Below are positions 20,391 to 33,118 of a stretch of 64,000 nt of DNA, one piece after another. Every line of letters starts with the position of its first letter. Within the stretch, counting starts at the first letter, position 1. The position numbers and the translations under genes are program-made. The notes below the pieces were generated by a model that ran no database searches, had not been told where the DNA came from, and worked only from the letters and a program-made list of their open reading frames with translations. The stretch is taken from positions 1-64,000 of the forward strand of contig NZ_JADGMV010000009.1 in assembly GCF_015234355.1 (NCBI RefSeq), given 5' to 3'. The stretch comes from Psychrobacter sp. NG25 (lineage in GTDB: Bacteria > Pseudomonadota > Gammaproteobacteria > Pseudomonadales > Moraxellaceae).

Positions 20391-22700
20391 ATGACAGTAC
20401 GCAATAACAAGGTAATGATGATGAGCAACCGCGTAACTTCTGCTTTTGCCATTTCAGCATTGGCAATCAGCATGGTAGCAGTGAGTAACAGTGCCCATGC
20501 TGCACAGCGCATTAATAATGTCTCTGTGGTACAAACTGCTCCAGCAGTGACGCAAATACGTTTAGGCTTTGCAGGTGTGCCAGTATTGCCTGCAGCCTAT
20601 CAGCTTGATGATCCTAGCCGCTTGGTACTAGATTTTGAACAAGTGCAAAATGGACTTGCAAGCCGCTTTAGCGAATATAATATCGGTATGGTAAATGATG
20701 TTACTACCTTAAGTAGTGACAGTACCACGCGTCTTATTGTTGGTTTAAAACAGACAGGTACTTATACGACAACGATTGACGGTAATGATTTAGTATTGAC
20801 CATTACTGATCCTAGTCGTTCAGTGAGGACTAATGACCCTGTCCAAGACGTACTTAATAATACAATCACAACGACACCGATTGTAGAGACTAGTAGCGCA
20901 TATACCGCTGTTGATACAACTAATAAGACTGTGGCTAAAAATCAAGTACCAGCCGATACGATGGTTGTCAGAGTTAATCCGTTATTAAGCCCACAACTTG
21001 CTGCTTCGCAAGTAAGAACACAATATAGCTATGATGGTTTGAGTGCGGTTAATTTTGCAGCAGGAAAAGATGGTGGTGGTAACGTCAGTATCGCCCTGAC
21101 TAATGAGGCCATTCCAGTTGACGTACAACGCCAAGGCAATAAATTGGTAGTAAACCTAACTGGTAGTACAGTACCCAGAAACTTATTACGCCGTCTGAAT
21201 ATTAATAGCGGTCTTGTTAATAGTATTGATACCAAAAACCAAGGTCAAAATGGTGTCATTACTATCAATATGACTGAAGATTATGAGTATCAAGCCTATC
21301 AGTCGGGCAACCAATTAAATATTAGCATCAATAAGCCAGCATTATTACGTGAGCCGACGCTTGAAGAGCGAGTATATAGTGGTGAGCCTTTGTCTATGGA
21401 ATTCCAAGACGTTGAGATTCGCAGTGTCTTAGATATCCTAGCTCAATTTACTGAAATGAACATTGTAGCTAATGATTCAGTCTCTGGCAATATCACTTTG
21501 CGTCTTATCAACGTACCGTGGGATCAAGCGCTTGATATCATCTTAAAAAGTAAAAATTTAGGTAAGCGTGAAAATGGCAATGTCATTTTGGTAGCACCTG
21601 CCACTGAACTGGCTGAGCAAGAAGCGAAAGAGCTTGAAGCACAGCAAGCGGTTGAGTCATATTCGCCACTGCGTACTGAGTATATCCGTCTAAGCTATGC
21701 TAAAGCGCAAGACGTTTTGACGCTGATCTCTCAAGGTAGTGGCTCATCGGGTGGTAGCAATACTGGAAACTCTAGTGATAGTAATAGTCTATTGTCTAAT
21801 CGTGGTACAGTAACGGTAGATAGCCGTACAAATACTTTGATTATCAAAGATGTGGCTGACAGCATTGAAAATATTCATAAACTGATTGCAAAGATTGACG
21901 TTCCAGTCCGTCAAGTCATGATTGAAGCGCGTATTGTCAGTGCTTCGGATAGCTTTAGCAAAGAAATTGGGGTAAGTTGGGGTATCTTGTCTGATGGTGC
22001 CGCTAATAACAGCAGCTTATTGGTTGGTGGTAGCGATCAAACCTTATGGGACCTCAGAGATTTTGATACAGATAGTGATACTGGCGGGGTAACATACGAT
22101 ATCACTCGCCCTGATAACCTAAACGTGGATCTTGGAGTTTCCAACCCTGCTGGTAGTATTGCATTTGGTCTCCTTGGTTTGTCAGGTTATACGCTTGATC
22201 TTGAGCTATCAGCCATGCAAGCGGATAATCGTGGTGAAGTTATTTCTACACCTAAGATTTTGACCGCAGACAAGCAAACGGCCAAAATCTCTTCTGGTAC
22301 GCAAATTGCCTATCAAGAAGCATCAGCAAGTGGTGCGACCACAACTAGCTTTATAGAAGCTGCACTTAGTTTAGAGGCGACACCGAACATCACACCTGAT
22401 GGCAAAATTAGTCTAAACTTAAACATCAAAAATGGCTCACCAACGGTTTATAATGGTGCTGTGGCCATTTCTGAAGATTCTATCTCTACCAATATCATCG
22501 TAGAAGATGGTCAAACAGTGGTACTTGGTGGTGTTTTCAAAAACCGTATCGCTGACGGTGTGGAAAAAGTCCCATTCTTAGGTGACTTGCCTTATGTTGG
22601 TCGTTTATTCCGCAAAGATACCCGTAGTAACGAAAAAGAAGAGTTATTGATTTTCATCACGACTAAACTGATTAATGATGGCGTTAGTCGTTTAGACTAA
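20391..22700 (+). CDS. pilQ: Type IV pilus secretin PilQ
   Basis: PilQ forms the outer-membrane gate through which the pilus passes and is also needed for DNA uptake. The 769-residue protein has a signal peptide ending near SNSAHA (about residue 38), two AMIN-like peptidoglycan-binding regions (about 40-130 and 180-310), N-domains with SMEFQDVEIRSVLDILAQF, and the secretin core from about 490 with VRQVMIEARIVSAS and VPFLGDLPYVGRLFR. A Ser/Gly/Asn-rich insert lies near 453-472. GAGGAA precedes the start. A terminator ends the operon. Confidence 0.96.
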   Translation: MTVRNNKVMMMSNRVTSAFAISALAISMVAVSNSAHAAQRINNVSVVQTAPAVTQIRLGFAGVPVLPAAYQLDDPSRLVLDFEQVQNGLASRFSEYNIGMVNDVTTLSSDSTTRLIVGLKQTGTYTTTIDGNDLVLTITDPSRSVRTNDPVQDVLNNTITTTPIVETSSAYTAVDTTNKTVAKNQVPADTMVVRVNPLLSPQLAASQVRTQYSYDGLSAVNFAAGKDGGGNVSIALTNEAIPVDVQRQGNKLVVNLTGSTVPRNLLRRLNINSGLVNSIDTKNQGQNGVITINMTEDYEYQAYQSGNQLNISINKPALLREPTLEERVYSGEPLSMEFQDVEIRSVLDILAQFTEMNIVANDSVSGNITLRLINVPWDQALDIILKSKNLGKRENGNVILVAPATELAEQEAKELEAQQAVESYSPLRTEYIRLSYAKAQDVLTLISQGSGSSGGSNTGNSSDSNSLLSNRGTVTVDSRTNTLIIKDVADSIENIHKLIAKIDVPVRQVMIEARIVSASDSFSKEIGVSWGILSDGAANNSSLLVGGSDQTLWDLRDFDTDSDTGGVTYDITRPDNLNVDLGVSNPAGSIAFGLLGLSGYTLDLELSAMQADNRGEVISTPKILTADKQTAKISSGTQIAYQEASASGATTTSFIEAALSLEATPNITPDGKISLNLNIKNGSPTVYNGAVAISEDSISTNIIVEDGQTVVLGGVFKNRIADGVEKVPFLGDLPYVGRLFRKDTRSNEKEELLIFITTKLINDGVSRLD

Positions 22701-22750
22701 TGATGATATTATGTGTGTAAAGCAAAATTAATACTTTGTTATCTCACAAA

Positions 22751-22784
22751 AGAAAAAAGCAAGCCTAAGAGCTTGCTTTTTTCT
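22751..22784 (+). terminator. Terminator of the pilMNOPQ operon
   Basis: AGAAAAAAGCAAGC pairs with GCTTGCTTTTTTCT around a CTAAGA loop, giving an A-rich left arm and a T-rich right arm. It may act on both strands. Confidence 0.85.
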
Positions 22785-22891
22785 TGCCCTATTTTTATTA
22801 TTAGCCAAGTTTTACTGGTAATAATAAAGCCTCATTACTAGCCAGAATATCGATGACGTTGTATGATAGCTAATTTAACTGAGTAAGTATT

Positions 22892-23458
22892 ATGGTTGAG
22901 GAATTGCCATCGGTGTTTTTAGTAGGACCGATGGGAGCAGGTAAGACGACTATCGGTAAATTGCTTGCTAAGCAGTTAGGTCGCATCTTTGTAGATAGTG
23001 ATTGGTATGTTGAATCGCAAACAGGCGCTGATATTGCTTGGATATTTGCTAAAGAAGGTGAAGCGGGCTTTCGTGAGCGTGAGACACGAGCTATCGATGA
23101 GCTGACCCAAAAAAACCAAATCGTATTAGCGACTGGCGGCGGTGCCGTTATGTGTGCTGAAAATAGAGCGTTTTTACAGCAACGCGGTATTGTGGTTTAT
23201 TTAAATGCGCCCGTCGATGTGCAGATGGCCCGTACTGCTAAAGATAAATCACGCCCATTACTACAGCAGCCTAATCCTAGAAAAATACTGCAAGACTTAT
23301 ATAGCAAACGCGATCCACTATATCGTCAAGTCGCCCATATTATTATGCCAACCGGACATACTTATCCTCGTCATATGGTCAGTCAGCTCTTACAGCAATT
23401 AGCATCGTTTAATAACTCTGCGACGATAACGCCAGAACATAACGAAAATGAATCATAA
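22892..23458 (+). CDS. aroK: Shikimate kinase
   Basis: AroK phosphorylates shikimate at the 3-hydroxyl with ATP, the fifth step to chorismate, in the cytoplasm. The 188-residue protein has a Walker A motif GPMGAGKT at residues 12-19, the shikimate-binding DSDWYVE and FRERE (about 55-60), and LATGGGAV near 85. KDKSRPLL is the lid arginine region. A short disordered C-terminal tail follows. It precedes aroB by 86 bases, the standard pairing downstream of pilQ. Confidence 0.95.
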   Translation: MVEELPSVFLVGPMGAGKTTIGKLLAKQLGRIFVDSDWYVESQTGADIAWIFAKEGEAGFRERETRAIDELTQKNQIVLATGGGAVMCAENRAFLQQRGIVVYLNAPVDVQMARTAKDKSRPLLQQPNPRKILQDLYSKRDPLYRQVAHIIMPTGHTYPRHMVSQLLQQLASFNNSATITPEHNENES

Positions 23459-23544
23459 GTCATAAGAGACCAATAGCACCTAAATTATGATTACTCACAT
23501 TTAGCGACTTTCATCTCATTCACAATGCTTAAGGAGTGTTGGCA

Positions 23545-24648
23545 ATGCCACTGTTTCATGATGGTTTGACCGTTCATACGCAAAGTCATGACTATCCAAT
23601 TGTCATTACTGAAAACACTGCGATAGATAATAGCAGCATGGCAAAACAGGTAGCGCCATATATTAGTGGCCGCCAAGTACTGATTGTCACCAATGAGGCG
23701 GTGGCGCCTTTGTATCTAAGTGCGTTAGAAGAAGCGTTGATAGAGCAGTTTACGGTTAGAGTCTGTGTACTGCCAGATGGTGAGCAATATAAAAATCAAG
23801 CCAGTATCAACCAAATTTATGATGCATTGATGGCGGAGCATTTCAATCGAGACGTTACGCTTATTGCGTTAGGTGGTGGCGTCATTGGTGATATGACAGG
23901 TTTTGCTGCAGCAAGCTTTATGCGTGGAGTGAATTTCATTCAAATCCCAACAACGCTTCTGTCGCAAGTAGACTCAAGTGTGGGTGGTAAGACGGGTATC
24001 AATCATCCTCAGGGTAAGAATATGATTGGCGCTTTTTGGCAGCCACAAATGGTACTGGCTGACATGAGTACGCTCAAAACTTTGCCTGCTCGTGAGCTAT
24101 CAGCAGGGTTGGCTGAGGTCATCAAATATGCGCTCATTATGGATGAGGCATTTTTGACTTGGCTTGAGGAAAATTTACCTGCAATGATGGCATTAGATTT
24201 GGCTATACTTGGCGAAGCGGTCAAGCGTTGTTGTCAGTATAAAGCGGATGTGGTTGCACAAGATGAGAGAGAGTCCGGTGTGCGTGCGCTGTTGAACTTT
24301 GGTCATACCTTTGGTCATGTGATTGAAACGCATCAAGGATATGGTAATTGGTTGCATGGTGAGGCTGTTGCTGCGGGTATGTTACAAGCTGCCGAGCTGT
24401 CACAAAAAATTGGCTGGTTAACGGTCGAGGAAGTCGCTCGTATTAAACATATTCTAACATTGGCAAATTTACCCACTACCGCACCACCTATTGATACACA
24501 GACTGCTTTAAATCTGATGGGGCATGATAAAAAAGTGAAACAAGGACAAATTCGCCTTATTTTGTTAAAATCACTGGGTAAGGCTGTATTGACCGATGAT
24601 TTTGATGCCCAGCTTCTGACAGAAGTGTTATCGCAACAGAGCGTATAG
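23545..24648 (+). CDS. aroB: 3-dehydroquinate synthase
   Basis: AroB converts DAHP to 3-dehydroquinate using NAD and a divalent metal. The 367-residue protein has [16 protein letters not shown] near 108-123, [16 protein letters not shown] near 137-152 and the metal-binding [11 protein letters not shown] near 252-262. The ATG at 23545 is placed eight bases after AAGGAG; an upstream in-frame GTG at 23536 overlaps that site and is rejected. Confidence 0.96.
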   Translation: MPLFHDGLTVHTQSHDYPIVITENTAIDNSSMAKQVAPYISGRQVLIVTNEAVAPLYLSALEEALIEQFTVRVCVLPDGEQYKNQASINQIYDALMAEHFNRDVTLIALGGGVIGDMTGFAAASFMRGVNFIQIPTTLLSQVDSSVGGKTGINHPQGKNMIGAFWQPQMVLADMSTLKTLPARELSAGLAEVIKYALIMDEAFLTWLEENLPAMMALDLAILGEAVKRCCQYKADVVAQDERESGVRALLNFGHTFGHVIETHQGYGNWLHGEAVAAGMLQAAELSQKIGWLTVEEVARIKHILTLANLPTTAPPIDTQTALNLMGHDKKVKQGQIRLILLKSLGKAVLTDDFDAQLLTEVLSQQSV

Positions 24649-24658
24649 TGTAGCAAAA

Positions 24659-24709
24659 AATCAGCTTTCATAAGTGCATGCTAAAATTAAGCGCTTATAA
24701 GAGCTGATT
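24659..24709 (-). terminator. Hairpin after aroB with its T run on the minus strand
   Basis: AATCAGCTTTCATAAGTGC pairs with GCGCTTATAAGAGCTGATT with three imperfect positions. Six A lie left of the stem and no T run lies right of it, so the rho-independent signature reads on the minus strand, where no gene is present. It may block antisense transcription into aroB or act simply as an mRNA 3' stem. Confidence 0.5.
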
Positions 24710-24777
24710 CACAGTAATACTAATTACCTGTGCATCTATTTAATGCAGTCAATTTTATTTTTACCAAGGATATTCCC

Positions 24778-25860
24778 ATGGCAGCATCAAGACTGACGCC
24801 GCATAGCGCTAGCCAATCTTATCGACGTCAAGCATTGATCTGGCTGGTAGTAACTTTGCTGTTAGGCGTGCTAACGGCTCTGATTTGGATGTTTAGTCAA
24901 ACGCCAGCGATGGGTGCCAAAATTGAAAATGCGCCGATATCCGCACCGGAAACACTGAGTACTGAGCTAGAGCAACCTTTAAAAATTGAATCGTTGCATG
25001 AGCTAGATACGGATGTACAGCCACTCAGTTTTGATGCAGCGATTCAAGACTTGCGTAATTATCCCGATGAGTTCAAAGATAAGGGGTATTTACTAGCCAA
25101 CAAGGGTAAATGGACTGTGCAGGTGATGAATGTCGCTGAAAATGATGTGATTATTAGTTATTTAGAAGGTCGCAAAGACCGTAATAAATTCGCTTATTTC
25201 CGTTATCTCGATGATGGAAAGCAAGTGCGCTATATGCTGACTTATGGACTGATGAGCAGCCCACAAGAAGCAGTTGGAGCGGCCAAGCTTATCGACTTTA
25301 GATTACCTGCTGATGTGCGTGTGTTACCAGAAGAAATCAATCGATATGTTGGTATTATCGATAACTACACGCGTGCTGATCCAATGAAAGATTTGAGCAC
25401 CAAACGTACTCGCTCTATTGATTTAGAACCGACTAAGCGTGAAGTACCGGCGCGTCAGAAAAAACCAGTTGCTGAGACCGCAGAAAGCAATACAAATGGC
25501 AATGAAAGCATTCGTCAGTCAGCGGATACCTCTGACACCTTATCTGTTAATGAGCAGCGTACTGTGGTGAACGAAGAGCAGTCATCATCGGTTACGACGA
25601 CGAAAGATGATGGTTCTACTAGCAAAGCTGAGCAGGATAACAAAAAGCCTGCATCAGGTGCTGACACCACTCCTCCAAAACCTCCAGTAGTGCCAACACC
25701 GAAACCACCAACTGCTACGCCAAAGTCACCAGTAGTACCAGCAGCTAAGACACCGAGTACGGCTAATAGCGCAAATTCTAGTAACACAACTGCTAATGCC
25801 AACACTCCCAAAAATGGTAATGACAGCATAAAAGCACTGATAGAAGCCAAAAGTAATTAA
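24778..25860 (+). CDS. SPOR-like single-pass membrane protein
   Basis: DamX-like SPOR proteins follow aroB in many gammaproteobacteria and bind denuded peptidoglycan at the septum. This 360-residue protein has one membrane helix near 23-42 and a region near 105-190 (WTVQVMNVAENDVI, VRYMLTYGLMSSPQEAVGAA) that resembles a diverged SPOR fold. A long Ser/Thr/Pro/Lys-rich tail follows, with PKPP repeats near 295-325. In DamX the SPOR domain is C-terminal, so the order here is unusual. I place the start at ATG 24778 after AAGGA, not at the GTG 16 codons upstream. Function is inferred from context and weak similarity. Confidence 0.6.
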   Translation: MAASRLTPHSASQSYRRQALIWLVVTLLLGVLTALIWMFSQTPAMGAKIENAPISAPETLSTELEQPLKIESLHELDTDVQPLSFDAAIQDLRNYPDEFKDKGYLLANKGKWTVQVMNVAENDVIISYLEGRKDRNKFAYFRYLDDGKQVRYMLTYGLMSSPQEAVGAAKLIDFRLPADVRVLPEEINRYVGIIDNYTRADPMKDLSTKRTRSIDLEPTKREVPARQKKPVAETAESNTNGNESIRQSADTSDTLSVNEQRTVVNEEQSSSVTTTKDDGSTSKAEQDNKKPASGADTTPPKPPVVPTPKPPTATPKSPVVPAAKTPSTANSANSSNTTANANTPKNGNDSIKALIEAKSN

Positions 25861-25882
25861 TATTTTATTATCATCATCATTT

Positions 25883-25918
25883 AAAAACCTACTAATGACT
25901 TCATTAGTAGGTTTTTTT
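25883..25918 (+). terminator. Terminator after the SPOR-like gene
   Basis: AAAACCTACTAATGA pairs with TCATTAGTAGGTTTT across a CT loop, followed by T. It ends the aroK-aroB-SPOR unit. Confidence 0.88.
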
Positions 25919-26732
25919 ATGGCGCATCATATAGCATTTTATTAACGTCAAGAATAAGGGCTTTGATGGGATAAGCTTAAATCAATTATTTCAGCCAAAC
26001 ATGGTAATAGCTACTTCACATTAAGTTTTGCATACAGTTTTTAGTTGTCTTATAACCAATAGTAATAAGTTCTCTTACAAAATATGGTTGATGAATCCGT
26101 AGAAAAGACTAGATTTTTTAGTCATCATTAACTAATATAACTGTGGGCGACGTTCTGTATAGTTATCGTAAAACTACTTATTTAACAGTCAATTAGTAAA
26201 ATCCCACTATTTATAAAATAGGTTACTAATTATTTTGGCTCAAGCGCTGCTACTTGTTATCCACATTCAAGTGACCGCAAGTGGAGCAACCTCTCTTATT
26301 ATCTCCCTTTATTAAGGTTGATAACGCGCTTGAATACAGAGCGTCAGATATTCAAGATTAATCAAATGCATTGTTATTAACTGTTCAGCTAATTGGCTTC
26401 AAGTGCTGTACAGTGTTTAATAACGAGCGATACTCAATATAACGATATTACGTTATTGGTAACTAAGTAATTGGTATACAGGGCAGTGCTTTCTCCCGTG
26501 CCAAGGGCAATTACTTACTATCTATTAAGACGCTAATTATTTATTGAGACATCTGCTAAAATTAAAAGAGTTGAAGGTTTTACCTTACTCTTAGAGCATG
26601 ATGTCTATGAGCGTTGCATCATTTATTGAATCCGATATACGAATATTAATTATCAGCCCGTTCTGCTTACGGGGATCAGCTTATGTGCCGCATTGGATAT
26701 ATAGGCGACCCGTTTACTCAAAAGGACCAGCT
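25919..26732. other. Long gltB upstream region
   Basis: About 810 AT-rich bases without a supported gene. It contains a 9-base DnaA-box consensus TTATCCACA at 26257-26265 and an inverted repeat CTTGAATA / TATTCAAG at 26329-26336 and 26349-26356 that could be an operator or a stem. The gltB ribosome binding site AAAGGA is at 26721-26726. I could not identify a confident promoter. Confidence 0.5.
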
Positions 26733-29700
26733 ATGTCAATGATCTCCTCGCAAACTCACCTGGCTACACCAGATGACTTTTCTGATAACTGTGGTTTTGG
26801 TTTGATTGCTCATATTGAAGGGCAAGCCAGTCATGATTTGGTAAAAACAGCTATTCATAGTTTAAGCTGTATGACTCACCGTGGCGGTGTTGCTGCTGAT
26901 GGTAGAACTGGTGATGGCTGTGGTTTACTACTAGCCACGCCTGTTGATTTTTTTGAAAAGATTGCTGCTGAGCAACAATTAGCCATTACTGAAAACTTTG
27001 CCGTTGGTATGGTATTCGTCAATTTAGATGAGGCCAAAGCCAAGCATAGCCAACAAGTGCTAAGTGATGAGATTGCAGCCCAAGGTTTAGAGGTTGCTGG
27101 CTGGCGCGATGTGCCGCTTGACCTTAGTATTGTGGGTGAGATTGGCCGTGAGACGCTACCGGATTTCAAGCAGGTATTCGTCAATGCTCCTGATGATTTG
27201 GCTGCGGATGACTTTAACCGTAAGCTGTTTGTGGCACGTAAAAAAGCAGAACAGCAGTTGATTGATGATGAGCTATTCTATGTTTGTTCATTGAACTGTC
27301 AGACTATTATTTATAAAGGTTTGGTGATGCCATCAGACTTGCCAGCGTTCTTCTTAGATTTGCAAGATGCACGTTTGGCGTCACATATTGTGGTGTTTCA
27401 TCAGCGTTTCTCGACCAATACGCTGCCACGCTGGCCATTGGCACAACCATTCCGTTATCTTGCTCACAATGGTGAGTTGAATACCATCACGGGTAACCGT
27501 AACTGGTCTGAAGCTCGTACACCAAAGTTAAAATCAGACAAGCTGCCTAACTTGAATGAATTGACACCATTGGTAAACAGCAGTGGTTCTGACTCATCAA
27601 GCTTAGATAACATGCTTGAAGTACTGATGTCAGGTGGCATGAACTTGTTCCATGCGATGTCGATACTCGTACCGCCAGCATGGCAGAACGTCGATAGCAT
27701 GGATATGGACTTGCGCGCATTTTATGAGTTCTATTCGCAGCACATGGAAGCGTGGGATGGCCCTGCTGGTCTAGTCATTCAAGATGGACGTTATGCTGTC
27801 TGTATGCTTGACAGAAACGGCCTACGCCCATCACGTTGGGTAACGACTAAGAATGGCTATATCACTGTCGCCTCTGAAGTTGGCGTTTGGGATTATGATC
27901 CTAAGGATGTGTTGGCAAAAGGTCGTGTTGGTCCAGGTCAGATGTTGGTCATTGATACGCTAACGGGTCAGATTTTAGATACTAAAGCCATTGCTACCTT
28001 GCTCAAAAAAGCGCATCCATATCGTAAGTGGTTACGTGAAGAAGCGACCCGTATCCGTGATGACGAGCGCCTAGAAGAAGAGCTAGCAGCGCAATCATGT
28101 CGCGGTGATCAGCTAAAAACATTGCAAAAAATGTATCACATTACCAATGAAGAGCGCACCGAAATCATTCGCCCTAATGCCGAAAACGGTCAAGAGCCTG
28201 TGGGTTCGATGGGTGATGATACGCCAATGGCAGTGCTGTCACAGCAAATTCGTCATGTAGGTGATTTCTTCCGTCAGCAGTTCGCGCAGGTGACCAATCC
28301 ACCGATTGATCCATTACGTGAATCCATTGTCATGTCGCTACAGACTTGCTTGGGTGCTGAGACCAATGTGTTTGCGCCATCAGCGCGAGATGCTCATCGT
28401 ATTATCTTATCATCGCCAGTATTGTCAGCTAGTAAAATGCAGCAGCTCGAAACCTTGGATGATCCAGCGTTCAAGATGGCTCGTATTGATTTGAACTACG
28501 ATAGTACTCTAGAGTTATCAGAAGCCATCACCGCTATTTGTGAGCAAGTAGCGACTACTATTCGTGCCGGTAACACTTTAATCGTGTTGTCTGACAAAGA
28601 TATTGCTGTAGATAAAGTGCCGGCTAATGCCATTATGGTGACTGGTGCAGTGCATCATTATCTCATTGGTCAAGGTATCCGTACCGATGCTAACTTAATC
28701 ATTGAGACGGGCTTAGCTCGTGATTCGCATCAAGTAGCGGTATTAATCGGCTTTGGCGCGACCTGCGTGTATCCGTACTTAGCTTACGATGTCATTGATG
28801 ACTTGGTGGCAACTGGTGAGCTGCTCGGTGATCCAATTCAGGCGCGGGTTAATTTCCGTAAAGGCTTGGATAAAGGACTGCTAAAAATCTTATCAAAAAT
28901 GGGTATCTCTACCATTGTCTCGTATCGTGCTGCTCAGTTATTTGAAGCAGTTGGCCTCTCTGAAGAAGTGGTTAGCTTGTGTTTCAAAGGTGTGCAAAGC
29001 CGTATTAAAGGCGCTACCTTTGCTGATTTGGCCGCAGATCAAGCGCAATTAGCAGCCAATGCATTCAAGCGTCGTGCACCGCTCGATCAAGGTGGTTTGC
29101 TCAAGTTTGTCTTTAATAAAGAGTACCATGCCTTTAACCCAGACGTGATCAATAGTCTACATACGGCGGTACGTACTGGTGACTATGAAAACTACCGCCG
29201 CTATGCGGATCTGGTCAATAGCCGTCCAGTCGCCACTTTACGTGATTTGTTAAAGTTAAAAACTGACAACTCTATCGATGTAAATGATGTCGAAGATATC
29301 TCCAAAATCTTGACACGTTTTGACTCTGCTGGCATGTCACTAGGGGCATTGTCACCTGAAGCACATGAATCAATTGCCATGGCGATGAACACCATCGGTG
29401 GTCGTTCAAACTCTGGTGAGGGCGGTGAAGACCCAGTACGTTACGGTACGTTACGTAACTCGAAGATCAAGCAAATTGCCTCTGGTCGTTTTGGGGTAAC
29501 ACCTGCGTATCTACGCTCAGCAGAAGTTATGCAGATTAAAGTCGCTCAGGGTGCTAAGCCGGGCGAGGGTGGTCAGCTACCTGGTGGTAAGGTCAATGCT
29601 CTGATTGCACGCTTGCGTTATTCAGTGCCTGGTGTCACATTGATTTCACCGCCGCCGCATCATGATATCTACTCTATTGAAGATTTGGCACAGCTGATTT

Positions 29701-31196
29701 TCGACTTAAAACAAGTCAATCCTGATGCCTTGGTATCGGTTAAGCTGGTATCACGTCCAGGCGTTGGTACTATCGCTACAGGCGTGGCAAAAGCCTATGC
29801 TGACCTAATCACTATCTCAGGCTATGATGGCGGCACAGCAGCCTCTCCGCTGTCTTCTATCCATCATGCAGGCTCACCATGGGAGCTAGGTCTGGCAGAG
29901 ACTCATCAGTCGCTACGGGTCAATGGGCTACGAGATAAAGTACGTGTGCAAACTGATGGTGGTCTAAAGACAGGTCTTGATGTGGTCAAAGCAGCCATTC
30001 TTGGTGCAGAAAGCTTCGGCTTTGGTACTACGCCGATGATTGCGGTTGGTTGTAAATATCTACGTATCTGTCATTTGAATAACTGCCCAACAGGCGTTGC
30101 TACTCAAAAAGCCAAGTTACGCGATGAGCATTTCATTGGCGAAGCTGAGATGTTGATTAACTTCTTTAAGTTTGTGGCGACTGAAACTCGAGAGTGGCTA
30201 GCGGCACTTGGTGTTAGTAGTATGGAAGAGCTGGTCGGGCGTACTGACTTACTTGAAGTGCTAGAAGGCAACACTGACAAGCAGCGCCATCTTGATTTAA
30301 CACCGTTATTGTTTAGTCATCCAGCAAGCGCTGGCAAAGCACAAACCTGTCAAGTGGAGCGAAATGAGCCATTTGATAAAGGGTTATTAGCTGAAAGAAT
30401 GGTTAGCGATATGCTGCTCAATATTCGCCAAGGAATAGGCGGTGATTACAGTTACTATGTTGGTAACTGTGATCGCTCTATCGGCGCCCGTATTTCTGGT
30501 GAAATTGCACAGGTATGGGGTAATCTTGGCATGAGTGATATGCCAGTAAGATTGCATCTAACCGGTACTGCAGGGCAGAGTTTGGGTGTTTGGAATGCAG
30601 GTGGTTTAAATATTGAGCTTGAAGGTGATGCCAATGACTATGTCGGTAAAGGCATGGCAGGCGGTGAGATTGTCATTTATCCACCGAAAGACTCAGTCTT
30701 TACAGCGCAAGACACAGCCATCATTGGTAACACCTGTCTATATGGTGCAACTGGCGGTAAGTTGTATGCTGCGGGTACAGCTGGCGAGCGCTTTGGTGTT
30801 CGTAACTCTGGCGCGCATGCTGTCATCGAAGGTACTGGCGATCATTGCTGTGAATATATGACAGGTGGTATCGTCACTATTCTTGGACGTACAGGTCTCA
30901 ACTTTGGGGCAGGTATGACGGGCGGTTTCGCTTATGTGCTAGATATGGATGGCGATTTCTTTGATCGCTGCAACCATGAGCTGATCGATCTTAACCGTAT
31001 TTCAAGTGAGCAAACTGAGCAACATCGCATTCACTTGCAACAAGTGATTGAAACGCATGTAGATAAAACAGGCAGTGCATGGGGTCAGACGATATTAGAT
31101 GACTTTGAACACTACGTTCGTAAGTTTTACTTGGTGAAACCAAAAGCGGCGAACATTGCGAGCCTTCTTAAAACGACAATGGCGGATCCGCAATAG
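26733..31196 (+). CDS. gltB: Glutamate synthase large subunit
   Basis: GltB transfers the glutamine amide to 2-oxoglutarate, giving two glutamates, with electrons from NADPH through GltD. The 1487-residue protein begins with a short propeptide before the N-terminal nucleophile ([13 protein letters not shown], Cys20), the class II amidotransferase domain (about 20-430), a central domain, the FMN-binding synthase domain with [14 protein letters not shown], and 3Fe-4S cysteines [16 protein letters not shown] near 1105-1125. A C-terminal GXGXG beta-helix follows. ATG 26733 follows AAAGGA; the 45-codon longer frame is not family-like. gltD follows after 140 bases. Confidence 0.97.
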   Translation: MSMISSQTHLATPDDFSDNCGFGLIAHIEGQASHDLVKTAIHSLSCMTHRGGVAADGRTGDGCGLLLATPVDFFEKIAAEQQLAITENFAVGMVFVNLDEAKAKHSQQVLSDEIAAQGLEVAGWRDVPLDLSIVGEIGRETLPDFKQVFVNAPDDLAADDFNRKLFVARKKAEQQLIDDELFYVCSLNCQTIIYKGLVMPSDLPAFFLDLQDARLASHIVVFHQRFSTNTLPRWPLAQPFRYLAHNGELNTITGNRNWSEARTPKLKSDKLPNLNELTPLVNSSGSDSSSLDNMLEVLMSGGMNLFHAMSILVPPAWQNVDSMDMDLRAFYEFYSQHMEAWDGPAGLVIQDGRYAVCMLDRNGLRPSRWVTTKNGYITVASEVGVWDYDPKDVLAKGRVGPGQMLVIDTLTGQILDTKAIATLLKKAHPYRKWLREEATRIRDDERLEEELAAQSCRGDQLKTLQKMYHITNEERTEIIRPNAENGQEPVGSMGDDTPMAVLSQQIRHVGDFFRQQFAQVTNPPIDPLRESIVMSLQTCLGAETNVFAPSARDAHRIILSSPVLSASKMQQLETLDDPAFKMARIDLNYDSTLELSEAITAICEQVATTIRAGNTLIVLSDKDIAVDKVPANAIMVTGAVHHYLIGQGIRTDANLIIETGLARDSHQVAVLIGFGATCVYPYLAYDVIDDLVATGELLGDPIQARVNFRKGLDKGLLKILSKMGISTIVSYRAAQLFEAVGLSEEVVSLCFKGVQSRIKGATFADLAADQAQLAANAFKRRAPLDQGGLLKFVFNKEYHAFNPDVINSLHTAVRTGDYENYRRYADLVNSRPVATLRDLLKLKTDNSIDVNDVEDISKILTRFDSAGMSLGALSPEAHESIAMAMNTIGGRSNSGEGGEDPVRYGTLRNSKIKQIASGRFGVTPAYLRSAEVMQIKVAQGAKPGEGGQLPGGKVNALIARLRYSVPGVTLISPPPHHDIYSIEDLAQLIFDLKQVNPDALVSVKLVSRPGVGTIATGVAKAYADLITISGYDGGTAASPLSSIHHAGSPWELGLAETHQSLRVNGLRDKVRVQTDGGLKTGLDVVKAAILGAESFGFGTTPMIAVGCKYLRICHLNNCPTGVATQKAKLRDEHFIGEAEMLINFFKFVATETREWLAALGVSSMEELVGRTDLLEVLEGNTDKQRHLDLTPLLFSHPASAGKAQTCQVERNEPFDKGLLAERMVSDMLLNIRQGIGGDYSYYVGNCDRSIGARISGEIAQVWGNLGMSDMPVRLHLTGTAGQSLGVWNAGGLNIELEGDANDYVGKGMAGGEIVIYPPKDSVFTAQDTAIIGNTCLYGATGGKLYAAGTAGERFGVRNSGAHAVIEGTGDHCCEYMTGGIVTILGRTGLNFGAGMTGGFAYVLDMDGDFFDRCNHELIDLNRISSEQTEQHRIHLQQVIETHVDKTGSAWGQTILDDFEHYVRKFYLVKPKAANIASLLKTTMADPQ

Positions 31197-31324
31197 TGCG
31201 ATAGCCGATATATTTTAAGATACGTTTTAACTCACAAGTTTTAAGCAGGTACGTGACAGCAATGATATTCATGTCTTATATGTTAAATGAATCAGTCATC
31301 AAAGGCTGTCACCGGCCACTATAG

Positions 31325-32756
<1,432 letters not shown>

Positions 32757-32758
<2 letters not shown>

Positions 32759-32928
32759 GGCATGTCCTCAATTCAAGCGATAGTTATCTAGCTGGTCTAA
32801 AAATGGCTAAATTTTGCCAAATAGCGTCAAATAGCTTGTTAATATCTCGATATTATCTACACTATTTTTCTCGTTTGACGGCAATTTATCTCATTTTTAT
32901 CTCCATTTTTGAAATGAGGACACACCTT
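32757..32928 (+). repeat. MITE-like repeat, copy A
   Basis: The ends are inverted: TGTCCTCAATTCAA at 32763-32776 and TTGAAATGAGGACA at 32909-32922, 13 of 14 matching, with weaker similarity continuing to about 32757 and 32928. The centre holds an inverted repeat AATATC-TC-GATATT at 32841-32854. A diverged copy in opposite orientation lies at 46013-46216. It has no ORF. Copy A begins exactly on the gltD stop codon and separates gltD from its terminator. Confidence 0.7.
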
Positions 32929-32974
32929 AACTGACTTTATCTAAGTGCAGTTAGTTGTTAGTAGATTCTGAACG

Positions 32975-33016
32975 TAAACGTCTTTTGTCTTTCGATAGGC
33001 AAGAGGCGTTTTTTTT
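32975..33016 (+). terminator. Terminator of gltBD
   Basis: AAACGTCTTTTGTC pairs with GGCAAGAGGCGTTT with three wobble pairs around a TTTCGATA-like loop, followed by eight T. Confidence 0.8.
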
Positions 33017-33118
33017 GATTATTACTTTGTAAATAGAGTCGCGGCTGCTAGCATGTTCGTTAGGAAACTATGGTTTTCATTATTCATCCTGCCTATCAAC
33101 TAAAAAGAGTAACCTTGC

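Noticed and set aside
25515..25850. 111-codon antisense ORF of Val/Gly/Ala-rich composition
   Set aside because: It is the complement of the Pro/Thr-rich tail of the SPOR-like protein and has no ribosome binding site.
26598..26732. 45-codon N-terminal extension of gltB
   Set aside because: No ribosome binding site before it, while AAAGGA sits before ATG 26733, and the extension would displace the nucleophilic Cys far from the N-terminus.
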